A stretch of 64,000 bases of DNA from Citromicrobium sp. UBA3494. Lineage in GTDB: Bacteria > Pseudomonadota > Alphaproteobacteria > Sphingomonadales > Sphingomonadaceae. Within the stretch, counting starts at the first letter, position 1. Each line of letters opens with the position of its first letter. Below the pieces are notes generated by a model. It saw only the letters and a list, made by a program, of their open reading frames with translations, was not told where the DNA came from and made no database searches. The translations under genes were made by a program, and so were the position numbers. Location of the stretch: contig DFQH01000004.1 in assembly GCA_002377695.1 (NCBI GenBank), positions 124,001 to 188,000 of the forward strand. The letters run 5' to 3'. Positions 1 to 12,000 of this stretch are shown here, piece after piece.

Positions 1-3000
1 GCGGGACGGGCCCTGGTGGCGACGGGCAAACGGGCGGCAATTCCGACTACGACTACGGGGCGGGTGGCGGCGGCGGCGGCGCGCATGGGATTTCTATCAC
101 CGATCCGAGCAGTGTGCTTTCGAACACAACCGTTACCGGTGGTGCCGGTGGAGCAGGTGGCGATCAAACGTTTGGTGCAGGTTACGGCGGTGCTGGCGGC
201 GGGGGCGAAGGCGGCTATGGGCTGGTCTTTCGTGCCGAGAATGGCACGCTCCTCTCAGACAACACCTCGATCAACGGAGGCGAGGGAGGAGATGGCGGCG
301 ATAGCGGATTGTCTTACGGTGGCAGCGGAGGTGCCGGCGGGGTTGGTGCCTATTTTGCGGGTGACGGCGCGATCTTAACAAACAGGGGCGCGATTACCGG
401 TGGAACCGGTGGCGCAGCTGGAGTTGCCAACTTTTCGAGGAGTGGACGAAGCGGTTCCGGTGGATCCGGAGTGTACGGCTCCAATCTGACGATCATAAAC
501 GCAGGTAGCATTAGCGGCGGCCTTTCCGGCGATGGCGCAACGCGGGCCAATGCGGTCACCTTCGGCGCGGGCGACAATGTCTATGAACATCGGGCTGGCG
601 GCAGCGTTACCGGCGCGGTGGTTGGCGACGGCGACGATCTGTTCCGACTGGGCGGAGACACGGCTGGCAGCTTCAATGTCGGCCAGTTCGGAACGACCTA
701 TCAGGGCTTCAGCAGTTTCGAAAAGACCGGCCTCTCCACCTTCACGCTGACCGGCACCACCACCCAGGTGACTCCGTGGACGATCAGCGCCGGGACGCTG
801 GCGATTTCGAGCGACGCGGCACTGGGGGACACGTCGGGCGTACTGACGTTGCGACAGGCGGGCGGGAACCAGCCGACACTGAGGGCCGACGCCGATCTTA
901 CCATGGCACGCGACATCGCGGTCTACGGAAACGGCAAGTTGGACACGAACGACCACACGGTCACGTTCACCGGCTCGCTCATTGGCGATGGCGTTTTGTC
1001 GCACCAAGATACCTCTGGCCCACTGATTCTTTCCGGCACGAGTTCAGATTTTACGGGGGAATTGCAGGTACGCGGGGCGACTCTAAGAATTGAGAATTCG
1101 GCAGCGTTGGACCGTGGGTCGCTCGATCTGATTGCTGGAACTCTCGACTATGCGGATGGCGTAGGCGTCGGAAATTCAATCAGAATCGCCTCTCGCGGTT
1201 ATCTCAGCCAAACAGGCGGCAGTGCAACGCAGGGCGGTGAGATTTATGGCGGGGGCCTTCTCGTCAAGCGGGGTTCGGGCAACCTGATCCTTTCGGGAGC
1301 CAATTCCTATAAGGGTGGCACCCGCGTAGACGAGGGCAGCCTGACCCTCGCCAACGATCTGGCAGCGAGCACTGGCACAATCGTTACCGAGGCCGGAACC
1401 GCACTGTTTTACGCCGATGGCGTGGATATCGCCAACCGAGTTGAACTCAGGGGCGACACAACCTTGGGCCAGACGGGCGGCAGCGCAACACAAAGCGGCG
1501 AAATCTCGGGCTCCGGCTCGCTGATAAAGACTGGCTCCGGCAGCCTGACGCTGAGCGGGGCCAATAGCTTCGATGGCCTTGTTACGCTGGTCGATGGTAC
1601 GCTGGTACTTGCCAACAATTCGGCGCTCAGCACCGGATCGCTCGGTACATACGACGGCACGACGGTGGGTTTCGCCGACGGGGTGACCATCGGCAACACG
1701 ATCGACCTGTTTGGCACCACCACGTTCAGCCAGACAAGCGGCAGTGCCACGCTCAGCGGTTTGGTTCGGGCTGGCGGGCTCACCAAAACCGGGGCGGGCA
1801 ACCTGACGCTCTCGGGCGGCAACCAGTATGATGGCGTCACGACGGTATCGGAGGGCACGCTCACCATAACGGGCGGCAGTGCGCTCGGCACGACTGCCGA
1901 GGGCACTGTCGTCGAAGATGGTGCGACGCTGGCAATCGATGGCTCCTCCGGCGTGACCGTCGGAGAGAACATCTCGATTGCCGGTGATGGCGTTTCGGGA
2001 AAGGGTGCCCTGCGCAATGTCGCCGGGATCACGAGCATGAACGGACTTGTGACCCTGACGGGCGCTTCCACGATTGCCTCCGATTCCGGCATTCTTGACC
2101 TTAATGGTGGAATTACCGGCACGCACGACCTGATGATCACCGGGGCCGGCATCACCGTGATCGACTCGAACCTCGACATCGGCGATGGCACGCTGACCAA
2201 GAACGGTACCGGAATACTGTCGCTCTGGGCGAACAACAGTTTCACCGGCGATGTGATCGTCAATTCCGGCCAGGTCGTTGTCGGCCGCCCGTCCAATCCG
2301 GGCAATGCGATCGACGATGCCGCCCTTATGACAATCAACGGTTCGGGGATCGTTTCTTTCGACCAGGACGAGACGATCGGGGCGCTGGCCGGAAGCGGAG
2401 ACGTAGAAGCGCGCGGCGCGCTGCGCACCCTGACGATCGCGGGCAGTGATTCTACCACGTTTTCGGGCCGGCTTACCGAAAACACTGGGTTCGATGGCGT
2501 GCTCGCCCTGACCAAGCGCGGCAGCGGCAATCTCACGCTTTCGGGCAACAATAGCTATTCCGGCGTAACGACCGTATCCGAAGGCACGCTGACCGCGACG
2601 AGCGGTTCGGCACTCGGCTCGACCGCCGAAGGGACCGTCGTGGCCGATGGCGCGACGCTTGCGCTGTTGCTCAATGACCCCTCGAACGAAGCGATCAGCA
2701 TCACTGGTAGCGGCGTTGCCGGGAATGGCGCCCTGCGGAATCTGGCCGGGACCTCTGTCCTTGGTGGGGCGATCACACTTAACGGCGCTTCGACGATAGC
2801 TTCCGATGGCATACTTAAGCTGACCGGAGGTATCACCGGTTCGCACGATCTGACCCTGAAAGGCAATAATACGATCAATCTGGCCAGCGATCTGGCCATA
2901 GGCGACGGCACGCTTACCCTGGATGTCGCGGCCTTCTATCTGGATTCAGGAACCAGTTTCACCGGCGATGTGGTGGCGAACTCCGGGCTCATATTTATTA

Positions 3001-6000
3001 ACGCGGGCGGGGCGAGCACCATCGATGATCTGGCGCGGTTGACGGTCAATGATGCCAGCGTCCTTCTCAATCAGGATGAAACGATCGGTTCGCTCGGCGG
3101 GTCGGCTGGCGCCATCGCAGGCGTCAACGGCGCAAGAACTCTCACGGTCGGCGGTGACGGTACATCCACGAGCTATGCCGGCATCCTGACAGAGAGCGGG
3201 ACCGGCGGTTCTCTCTCCCTCACCAAGACGGGCGGCGGCAATCTCACGCTGTCGGGCAAAAACGACTATACCGGGGCGACCACTGTCGCCGAAGGTACGC
3301 TAACTGTTGCGAGCCAGAACGCGCTCGGCGCGCTTGCGGGCGGTACGATCGTGCACGACGGTGCGACGCTGGCGCTAACCACCAACCTCGGCCTCGGCGA
3401 AGCGTTCACAATCGCAGGGACGGGTGTCTCCGGAAACGGCGCGCTGCGCAACGTCAGCGGGTATACCACCTCCAGCGGAGAGATTACCCTCGCCGATGCT
3501 TCCACGATCTCTGCCGACAGCGGCAGCACTCTGAATCTTTGGGGACGCATTTCGGGTGCCCACGATCTCACGCTGCAAGGCGGCGGACGTATCGGTCTTC
3601 GGGGCGGCCTTGCGATCGGCGACGGCACCCTGACGATCAACGGCGCGTCCGTCGACCTTGAATCGGGCAACAGCTTCACCGGCGATGTGGTGATGAATTC
3701 CGGCTTGCTGGAGATCGATGCGTTGGGCGCGAGCACGATCGACGATCAGGCTCGCCTCACGGTCAATGGGGGCGAGGTGGTCCTTTCGCAGAACGAGACC
3801 ATCGGCTGCCTCGCCGGGATCGGTGGCACAATCCGTGCAACGGGTACCAGAACACTGGCCATCGGCGGCGACAACACGTCCACGGGCTTTGCCGGCACCG
3901 TTGCAGGCAGCCTGCAATTGACCAAGACGGGCACCGGAGCGCTGACGCTGACCGGCACTAACACCTATACCGGGGCGACTGATGTTCAGGCGGGCACGCT
4001 CTACATCAATGGCGATCAGAGCGCCGCGACGGGCCTGACCACCATCAATTCGGGTGCGGCTCTGGGCGGCACGGGGATCATCGGCGGAGATGTGAGGCTG
4101 GCCGATTTCGCCTCGCTCAACCCGGGAACAAGCCCGGGCACGCTGACGATCAACGGCAACCTGTCGCTTTCCGGCGGCTCCTATCTCAATTACGAATTCG
4201 GCGAAGCCGGGGTCGTGGGCGGCCCGCTGAACGATCTGGTGGTCGTGGGCGGCGACCTGACGCTCGACGGCACGCTGAACGTGACGCAGACTCAAGGCGG
4301 CACCTTCGGCCCGGGCGTCTATCGCGTCATCAACTATGGCGGCACGCTGACCGACAATGGCCTGACCCTGGGCTCGGCCCCCGGCAACAACGCGTTCGTC
4401 CAGACCTCGGTCGCGAACCAGGTCAACCTGGTCAACACCACGGGCCTCGCCTTCAGCTTCTGGGATGGCAATACCGGGGCGAGCAACGACGCCGTCGATG
4501 GCGGTAGCGGTATCTGGCAAAACAGCGCGGGCAATCACAACTGGACCGATGCGACCGGCGCGCTCAACGGCACCTACGACGACGGCACCTTCGCCATCTT
4601 CCAGGCCGCGGCGGGCACCGTCACCATCGACAATTCGCTGGGAGTGGTCACCGCATCGGGCCTGCAGTTCGCCACCGACGGCTACCGTGTCGCAGGCGGC
4701 ACCCTGACGCTCGACGGCAGCCCGGAGTCGATCATCCGCGTCGGCGACGGCACGGCGGCGGGCGCAAACATCACTGCGACCATCGCGGCTGATATTACGG
4801 GCGACACGCAGCTCGTGAAGACCGATCTGGGCACGCTCGTCCTGTCGGGCGACAATACCTACACCGGCACGACCACGGTTGCGGCTGGCACGCTGAAAGT
4901 CATCGACAATGGCAACGGTCTCGGCAGCGCGGCAGGTGGCACGATCGTCGCAGACGGCGCGACCGTCGACCTCGATTTCGTGACCACCGATGAGAGCTTC
5001 ACGCTTAGCGGCGCAGGCATTAACGGCCTCGGTGCGCTTCGCGGTACCCGAGGGTTCGTGAACATAAATGGCGGCATATTGCTTGCCGGAGCGTCGACGA
5101 TCGGAAGCTCAGGCGCATTCGTTTCGGTATATGGAGGCATCGCCGGAGACGCGGATCTGACGATCGTGACCGACGATACCGGCACAATTATTTTTGATTC
5201 CGATCTCGCCATCGGCGCCAACTCGTTGATAAAGAATGGCAGCGGCGGTCTGTTCCTGAACGCCGACAACAGTTTCACCGGTGACGTTATAGTCAACGAT
5301 GGTGAACTGTACCTCGGCGTCACCAGCGCATCGGCCTCGCGCAACCTGATCAGCGACACGGCCCGGGTCACCCTCAGCCCCACAGCCAGCTTGTACGTGA
5401 ACCAGCCTTCTGAAGTAATCGGTTCGCTGGCAGGAAGCGGCAGGGTCGTTTCGAGCAGAGAGGGCCGCAACCTGACGGTCGGCGGCGACAACACTTCCAC
5501 CACCTTCGAGGGCACTTTCGCCGAATTCGGCCCAGGTACGCTGGCGCTGACGAAGATTGGCACAGGGACGCTGACGCTCACCGGCGATAGCACGTACACC
5601 GGGGGCACGAGCCTCTCGGCTGGCGGGCTCTTCATCGGCAGTGGCTCCGCGCTGGGCACCGGCGCGCTGACCACCGGTGCGGGCACCGCTGTTACCCTGG
5701 CCGACGGGGTGACGCTTGCCAATGCGATCACGCTGGACGGCGACACTACGTTCGGCACCGAGGTGCTGGCATTCGGCGAAGCCGGTGCCGCCACGATTTC
5801 GGGCACGATCTCGGGCACCGGCGCGCTGATCCGGACCGACCGGAGCGACCTCACTCTCACGGGCGTAAATACCTATAGCGGCGGCACCACGCTGCGCGGC
5901 CTCACCACGATCACCAACGGCAGCGCTCTGGGTACCGGCACGATCACCGCCGCGGGCGGGGCGCTCACCATCGGTGCGGACGGCATCGTACTGGCTAACG

Positions 6001-9000
6001 ACATCGATCTGCAAAGCGGGCTGAACCTCAGCAGCACGCAGAACACCGTGACGCTCGCCGGGACAATCTCTGGCTCGGGCAAGCTCAGCCTGCCGGGCAC
6101 CGGCACCTTCATCCTGACAGGCGCGAACAGCTATAGCGGCGGAACTTTCATTGTCAGCGGCACAGCTAGGGTTGCCAACGACAGTGCTCTGGGAACCGGA
6201 GGGCTTAGCCTGGGCACCGGTGCCACGGTGGACTACGCCGACGGCGTAACCATCGCCAACCGGATCGAAACGAACAACCGCTTCACCCTGAACCAGACGG
6301 GCGGGGTCGCGACCCATAGCGGGATCATCTCGGGCGCGACGAGCTTCACCAAGACCGGCAGCGGCACGCTGGTGCTTTCGGGCGAAAACACCTTCACCCG
6401 CAGCGTGACGCTTTCCGAAGGCACGCTGACGCTGGGGAACGCCAGCGCGCTGGGCACTGGTGCATTGACCGCGGCCGATGGCACCACCTTGCGCTACGAT
6501 ACCGACCGGCAGGCGGTTTCCAACGCGATCGTGTTGAACGGCGAGCTGGGTATCACAGCTAATGGCAGGGCGTTGCAGGATGGCGTGATTTCCGGATCGG
6601 GTGGCCTGCGCATCAACGCTGCGACGATCCTTACCGGGGCCAACACCTTCTCGGGCGGGACCACGATCGAGAGCTACGGGGTCACCGTGCGCAACGACGC
6701 CGCACTGGGCACCGGCGACGTCACGATGGGCGATTTCACATCCATCAAGTACGCAGACGGCACCAGGCTGGCGAACGATCTGACGCTGAACGGGACGGCC
6801 CTGCTTGGCGGCGACGGGGGCTATTCGGCCACGCAAAGCGGTGCCATTTCGGGCACCGGCACGCTCAGCCTGTTCGGCGCCGGCACCATGACGCTGACAG
6901 GCAGCAACACCTACTCCGGCGGTACCGAGATGACCGAGGGTACGCTGCTGGTCGGCAATGACAGCGCGCTCGGCACGGGTACGCTCTCGGCAAGTGGCGG
7001 CACGTTGGGCTTCGCCGCAGCAGACCTTACGGTTGCCAATGCGATCGAGATGCCGTTCGCGTTCACCGTCGATACCGGCACGAACAGCGGGACGCTGTCG
7101 GGCGTCGTCTCCGGCAACGGCAATCTGACCAAGACCGGTGCGGGTACGCTGACGCTGACCGGCACCAACAGCTACACCGGGGCGACTGATGTTCAGGCGG
7201 GCACGCTCTATGTGAACGGCGACCAGAGCGCCGCGACCGGCCTGACCAGTGTGGCGGACGGCGCGACGCTGGGTGGCACGGGAACCATCGGCGGCGACGT
7301 GACGCTGGCCGACGGGGCCTCGCTCAATCCCGGCACCAGCCCGGGCACGCTCACCATCAACGGCAATCTTGCGCTCTCGGGCGGCTCGATCCTCAACTTC
7401 GAGTTCGGCGAAGCCGGTGTCGCGGGCGGCGCGCTGAACGATCTGGTCAACGTGGGCGGTGACCTGACGCTGGACGGCACGCTCAACGTGTCCCCCTCCG
7501 CGGGCGGCACCTTTGGCGCAGGCGTGTATCGCTTGTTCAACTATGGCGGCACGCTCACCGATAACGGGCTGACGCTGGGCACCACGCCGACGAACAGACT
7601 GATCGTGCAGACGTCGGTCGCAAACCAGGTCAACCTGATCAACGCCACAGGCGCAACCTTCAGCTTCTGGGACGGCGCTGCCGGCCAGGACAATGGTACT
7701 GTCGATGGCGGCGACGGCATCTGGCAGACCGCCGCAGGCAATGCGAACTGGACAGGTGCGAACGGCGATTTCAACGGTGGCTACGACGATGGCACCTTCG
7801 CCATCTTCCAGGGTGCGGCGGGCACCGTCACCATCGACAATTCGCTGGGCGCGGTCACCGCATCGGGCCTGCAATTCGCCACCGACGGCTATGTGATCGA
7901 CGGCGATACGCTGACACTCGACGGCGCCGGGGCGACCATCCGTGTTGGCGACGGCAGCGCGGCCGGCGAAACCTTCACCGCCACCATTGCGGCAGACGTC
8001 GCGGGCACCGCGCAGCTCGTCAAAACCGATCTCGGCACGCTCGTCCTGTCGGGCGACAATACCTACACCGGCGGGACCAGCCTCGAAGCCGGTTCGCTGG
8101 TGCTGGGAGGCGATACTGCCTTGGGTACAGGCGCGCTGACCACCGGCGCCGGTACCACCGTTACCCTGGCCGACGGGATGACGCTTACCAACGCGATTAC
8201 GCTGGACGGCGATACCACGTTCGGCACCGAAGTCCTGCCATTGGGGACGCTGAGCACCGCCACGATCTCGGGCACCATCTCTGGCTCGGGTTCTCTGAAT
8301 CGCACGAACGGCTCACTGATCATCACCGGCGCGAACACCTATAGCGGCGGGACGACGCTGGGCGGCTTCACCACGATCACCAATGGCAGCGCGTTGGGCA
8401 CGGGCACCATCACTGCGGCGGGCGGCGTTCTAACCCTCGGTGCGGACGGCATCGTGCTGGCCAACGATATAGATCTGGCCGGCAATTTGAACGTCTCCAA
8501 TGGCGGCAACACGGTGACGCTCAGCGGCACGATTTCCGGGACCGGCGTTCTCGGCCTTCCCGGGAGCGGCGCCACCATCCTGACCGGCGCGAACACCTAT
8601 AGCGGCGGCACTTTCCTTGTCAGCGGTACGCTGGGTCTGGGCAATGATGCCGCGCTAGGCACGGGCAGGTTGAGCGTAGCGAACGGCACGACGGTCGCTT
8701 TCGCCGATGGCCTCACCATCGCCAATGATATCCGGGCGTCCGGCAGGTTCGTCCTCGATCAGGATGGCGGCACCGCAACACATAGCGGCGTGATCTCGGG
8801 CGCGACCAGCTTCACCAAGACCGGCAGCGGCACTCTGGTCCTCGCGGGTGCGAACACCATCGAGCGCGGCGTAACCCTGTCCGAGGGTGCACTGATCCTC
8901 GCCAACGACAGCGCGCTGGGCACCGGCACGCTGACCGCACAGGATGGCACCGGCATCGGCTTTATCGGCGACCGCACGATCGGCAATGCGATCGCGCTCG

Positions 9001-12000
9001 GCGGACTCGTCACCTTCGACACCGGCACCGCCAGCGTGACGCACAGTGGTGCAATTTCCGGCGGCGCCGACGGTTCGCTCGTGAAGGTCGGCAACGGCAA
9101 CCTCACGCTGAGGGGGTCGAGCAGCTATTCGGGCACCACCACGGTCGCGGCGGGCACGCTGACGGTTGCCAGCAGCAACGCGCTGGGCAGCACGGCCGGC
9201 GGCACGATTGTCCGGAACGGCGCGACCCTGGCGATCGATACCTTCGTGACGTCGGAGAATATCTCGATCGTCGGCGGCGGTGTCGATGGCAAGGGAGCGC
9301 TGGTGGGCAGCGGTGTCCTGAACGGCACCGTGACGCTCACGGATGCAGCGGCGATCGGGGGCGCTTCGGGTGGGGGACTGACCTTCACGGGCGCAATTCA
9401 GGGCAATGATACCGATCTGTTCTTCTACGGCCCCGGGTCCACGACGATCAGCGGCGGTATCGCAACCGGTTCGGGTGACGTCATCATCGACACGAACGGC
9501 GGCAGCGTGTCGTTCCTGTCCGGCAACAGCTTTACCGGCGATCTGGCGATGGTTTCGGGGGCGCTCAGCATCAATGCGGGCGGCGCGAGCACGATCGGGG
9601 ATACCGCCCGGATCCTCGCCACGGGTGGTTCGATCACCCTCGCGCAGAGCGAAACCGTGGGTTCGATCTCCGGCTCGGGCCTCACCATCGCCGGGATATT
9701 CCGCGACCAGACCCTCACGACCGGGGGCGACGACAGCTCGACGACATTCTCGGGCACGCTGATCGACGGGCAGGGCGGCACGCTGGCCCTGACCAAGACC
9801 GGCAGCGGCACCTTCGCCCTTACCGGCGGGAATACCTATTCCGGTGGTACGACGCTCAACGGCGGCGCTCTGGTGCTGGGCAGCGATAGCGCGCTGGGCA
9901 CGGGCCTGCTGACCGCGACCGACGGTACGGCGGTCGGCTTTGTCGGCGATCGCACCATCGGTAACGCGATGGCGCTGGGCGGCGCCTTCACGCTCGACAC
10001 GGGTGCGAACAGCATCATCCAGAACGGAGTCATCTCGGGCTCGGGCAGGCTGGCCAAGGTCGGCACCGGAACGCTGAGCCTGACCGCCGCCAACACCTAT
10101 TCCGGCACGATCGACGTGCAGGCGGGCACTCTGGCCAACAGCGGCACCGTCGCAGCCGTCATCAACCGCGCCACCTTCATCAACACGGGGACTGCGGGCG
10201 ATGTCGGCAATACCGGCACGCTGAATAACGAAGGCACGCTGGCCAGCCTTCTCAACAAGGGCACTGCGACGCTGGCCGACACCAGCATCGTGACCGGCGC
10301 GATCGAGAACGACAGCACGCTCGCCCTTGGCGGCCAGGCAGGCAGCCTGCTGCAGGTCGGCGGCGCGACCACAATAGCGACGAATGCGAGCCTGTCCGGC
10401 GATCTCGTCTTGCAGGGCGGGACCCTGACCATCGGCAGCGATGGCCAGCTGACCTTCGCCTCGCTCGGTACGGCGGAAGGCACAACCCTTACGCTGGGCG
10501 AGGGTGCGACCCTGATCGGCACCGGCAACTCCATGGCGCTGGGCGGGACCACCAATGCCGCGGATGGCGTGTCCCTGATCGACAGCGGCACGACTCAGAA
10601 CCTTGCCACCGGCACGCTTGCCTTCGCGGGTGCTGCCACGATCGACACGGACACCGACGCCAGCGGCGACGAAGCCTTCGTCAACGCGGGCACCGTCCGC
10701 CTTGCAGGCAACAACACGCAGGTCGTCAGCATCGGTGGCAATGGCGGCAACGACGTGTCCAACCTCACCAATGCACAGCTGCTGGTGAACGGGGGGCGCC
10801 TGGACATTGCGGGTGTGCTCGGAAACGCAGGCACTGTCTCGCTGGCCGCAGACGGCATCCTGAACGTGGATACGCTGGTCAACGCAAGCGGCGGCTCGAT
10901 CGTCAGCACGGGTGCGATCTTCGCAAGCAGCGGGATCGCCAACCGGGCCGGGGCCACGCTTTCGTCCACCGGCACGCTGGGCGGGCTGGTCGTCAACGAG
11001 GGGACCATCACTGCCCGGGGCGTACTGAACGGCCAGCTTTCCAACGAAGGCGCGGGCCTGTTCACCGTCACCGGCGATCTTGGGTCGAACGGCTCGGACG
11101 TCGCCAATATGGGCACTGCGGTGCTGGCGGTGTCGGGCGGCGACCTCACCGGGGTCGGCACGCTGGTCAATGCCTCGCTCGGGGCGGATGGCGCGGGCGG
11201 CAATGCCGGGCTGCGTATCGCAACCGGTCGCACGCTGGCAGCGGATCTGATAGGCAATAGCGGCGAGATCCTGATCGCGGGTACTCTCGCGGGACGGGTC
11301 GAGCAGACTGCGGGCCTGCTGACCAACAACGGGACCATCGCGGGCGACCTCGTCGCCGAGGGCGGTGCGGTCTCGGGCAGCGGGGCCTTCGATGGCGACG
11401 TCATGATCCTGGCCGACGCAATCTTCGCACCCGGTACCATGGGCACTGCGGCGACGATCGACATCGCGGGGATGTTCGGCCTTGGCGGGACGACGAGCTA
11501 CGATCTCGGCACGGCGGACGTGATCGGCGGCGCCACCAACGATCTGATCCTTGCCGGCAGCGCAGTGATCGACGGTGGCACCTTCGATCTCAACAATGCG
11601 GGCGCGGGCACGTATCGCCTGATCAATACGGGCGGCGAGGGCAGCATTGCCGTTGGCGAATACGCCCTGCTGAATGCGGCGGAAGGCTCCCGCATCTACA
11701 CGACGGGCAACGGCCGCTACCTCAACGTGCAGGTCGGCGCCATTTCCACCCAGTACTGGGATGGCGGCGCGAACGCGGGCAACGGCGCCGTCGAGGGCGG
11801 TACGGGTGTGTGGACCAATGCGCTGGGCCAGACGAACTGGACCGGTGCGGCCGGTGCGCTCAACAATTCCTGGCAGGGCACGATCAATCCGCCCGTCACC
11901 GCGGTATTCGCCGGGACGGCAGGCGTGGTCTCGGTCGATACCAGCGCGGGGTATATCGGCTTCGGCGGCATGCGCTTCGACAGCGATGGCTACGTCATCG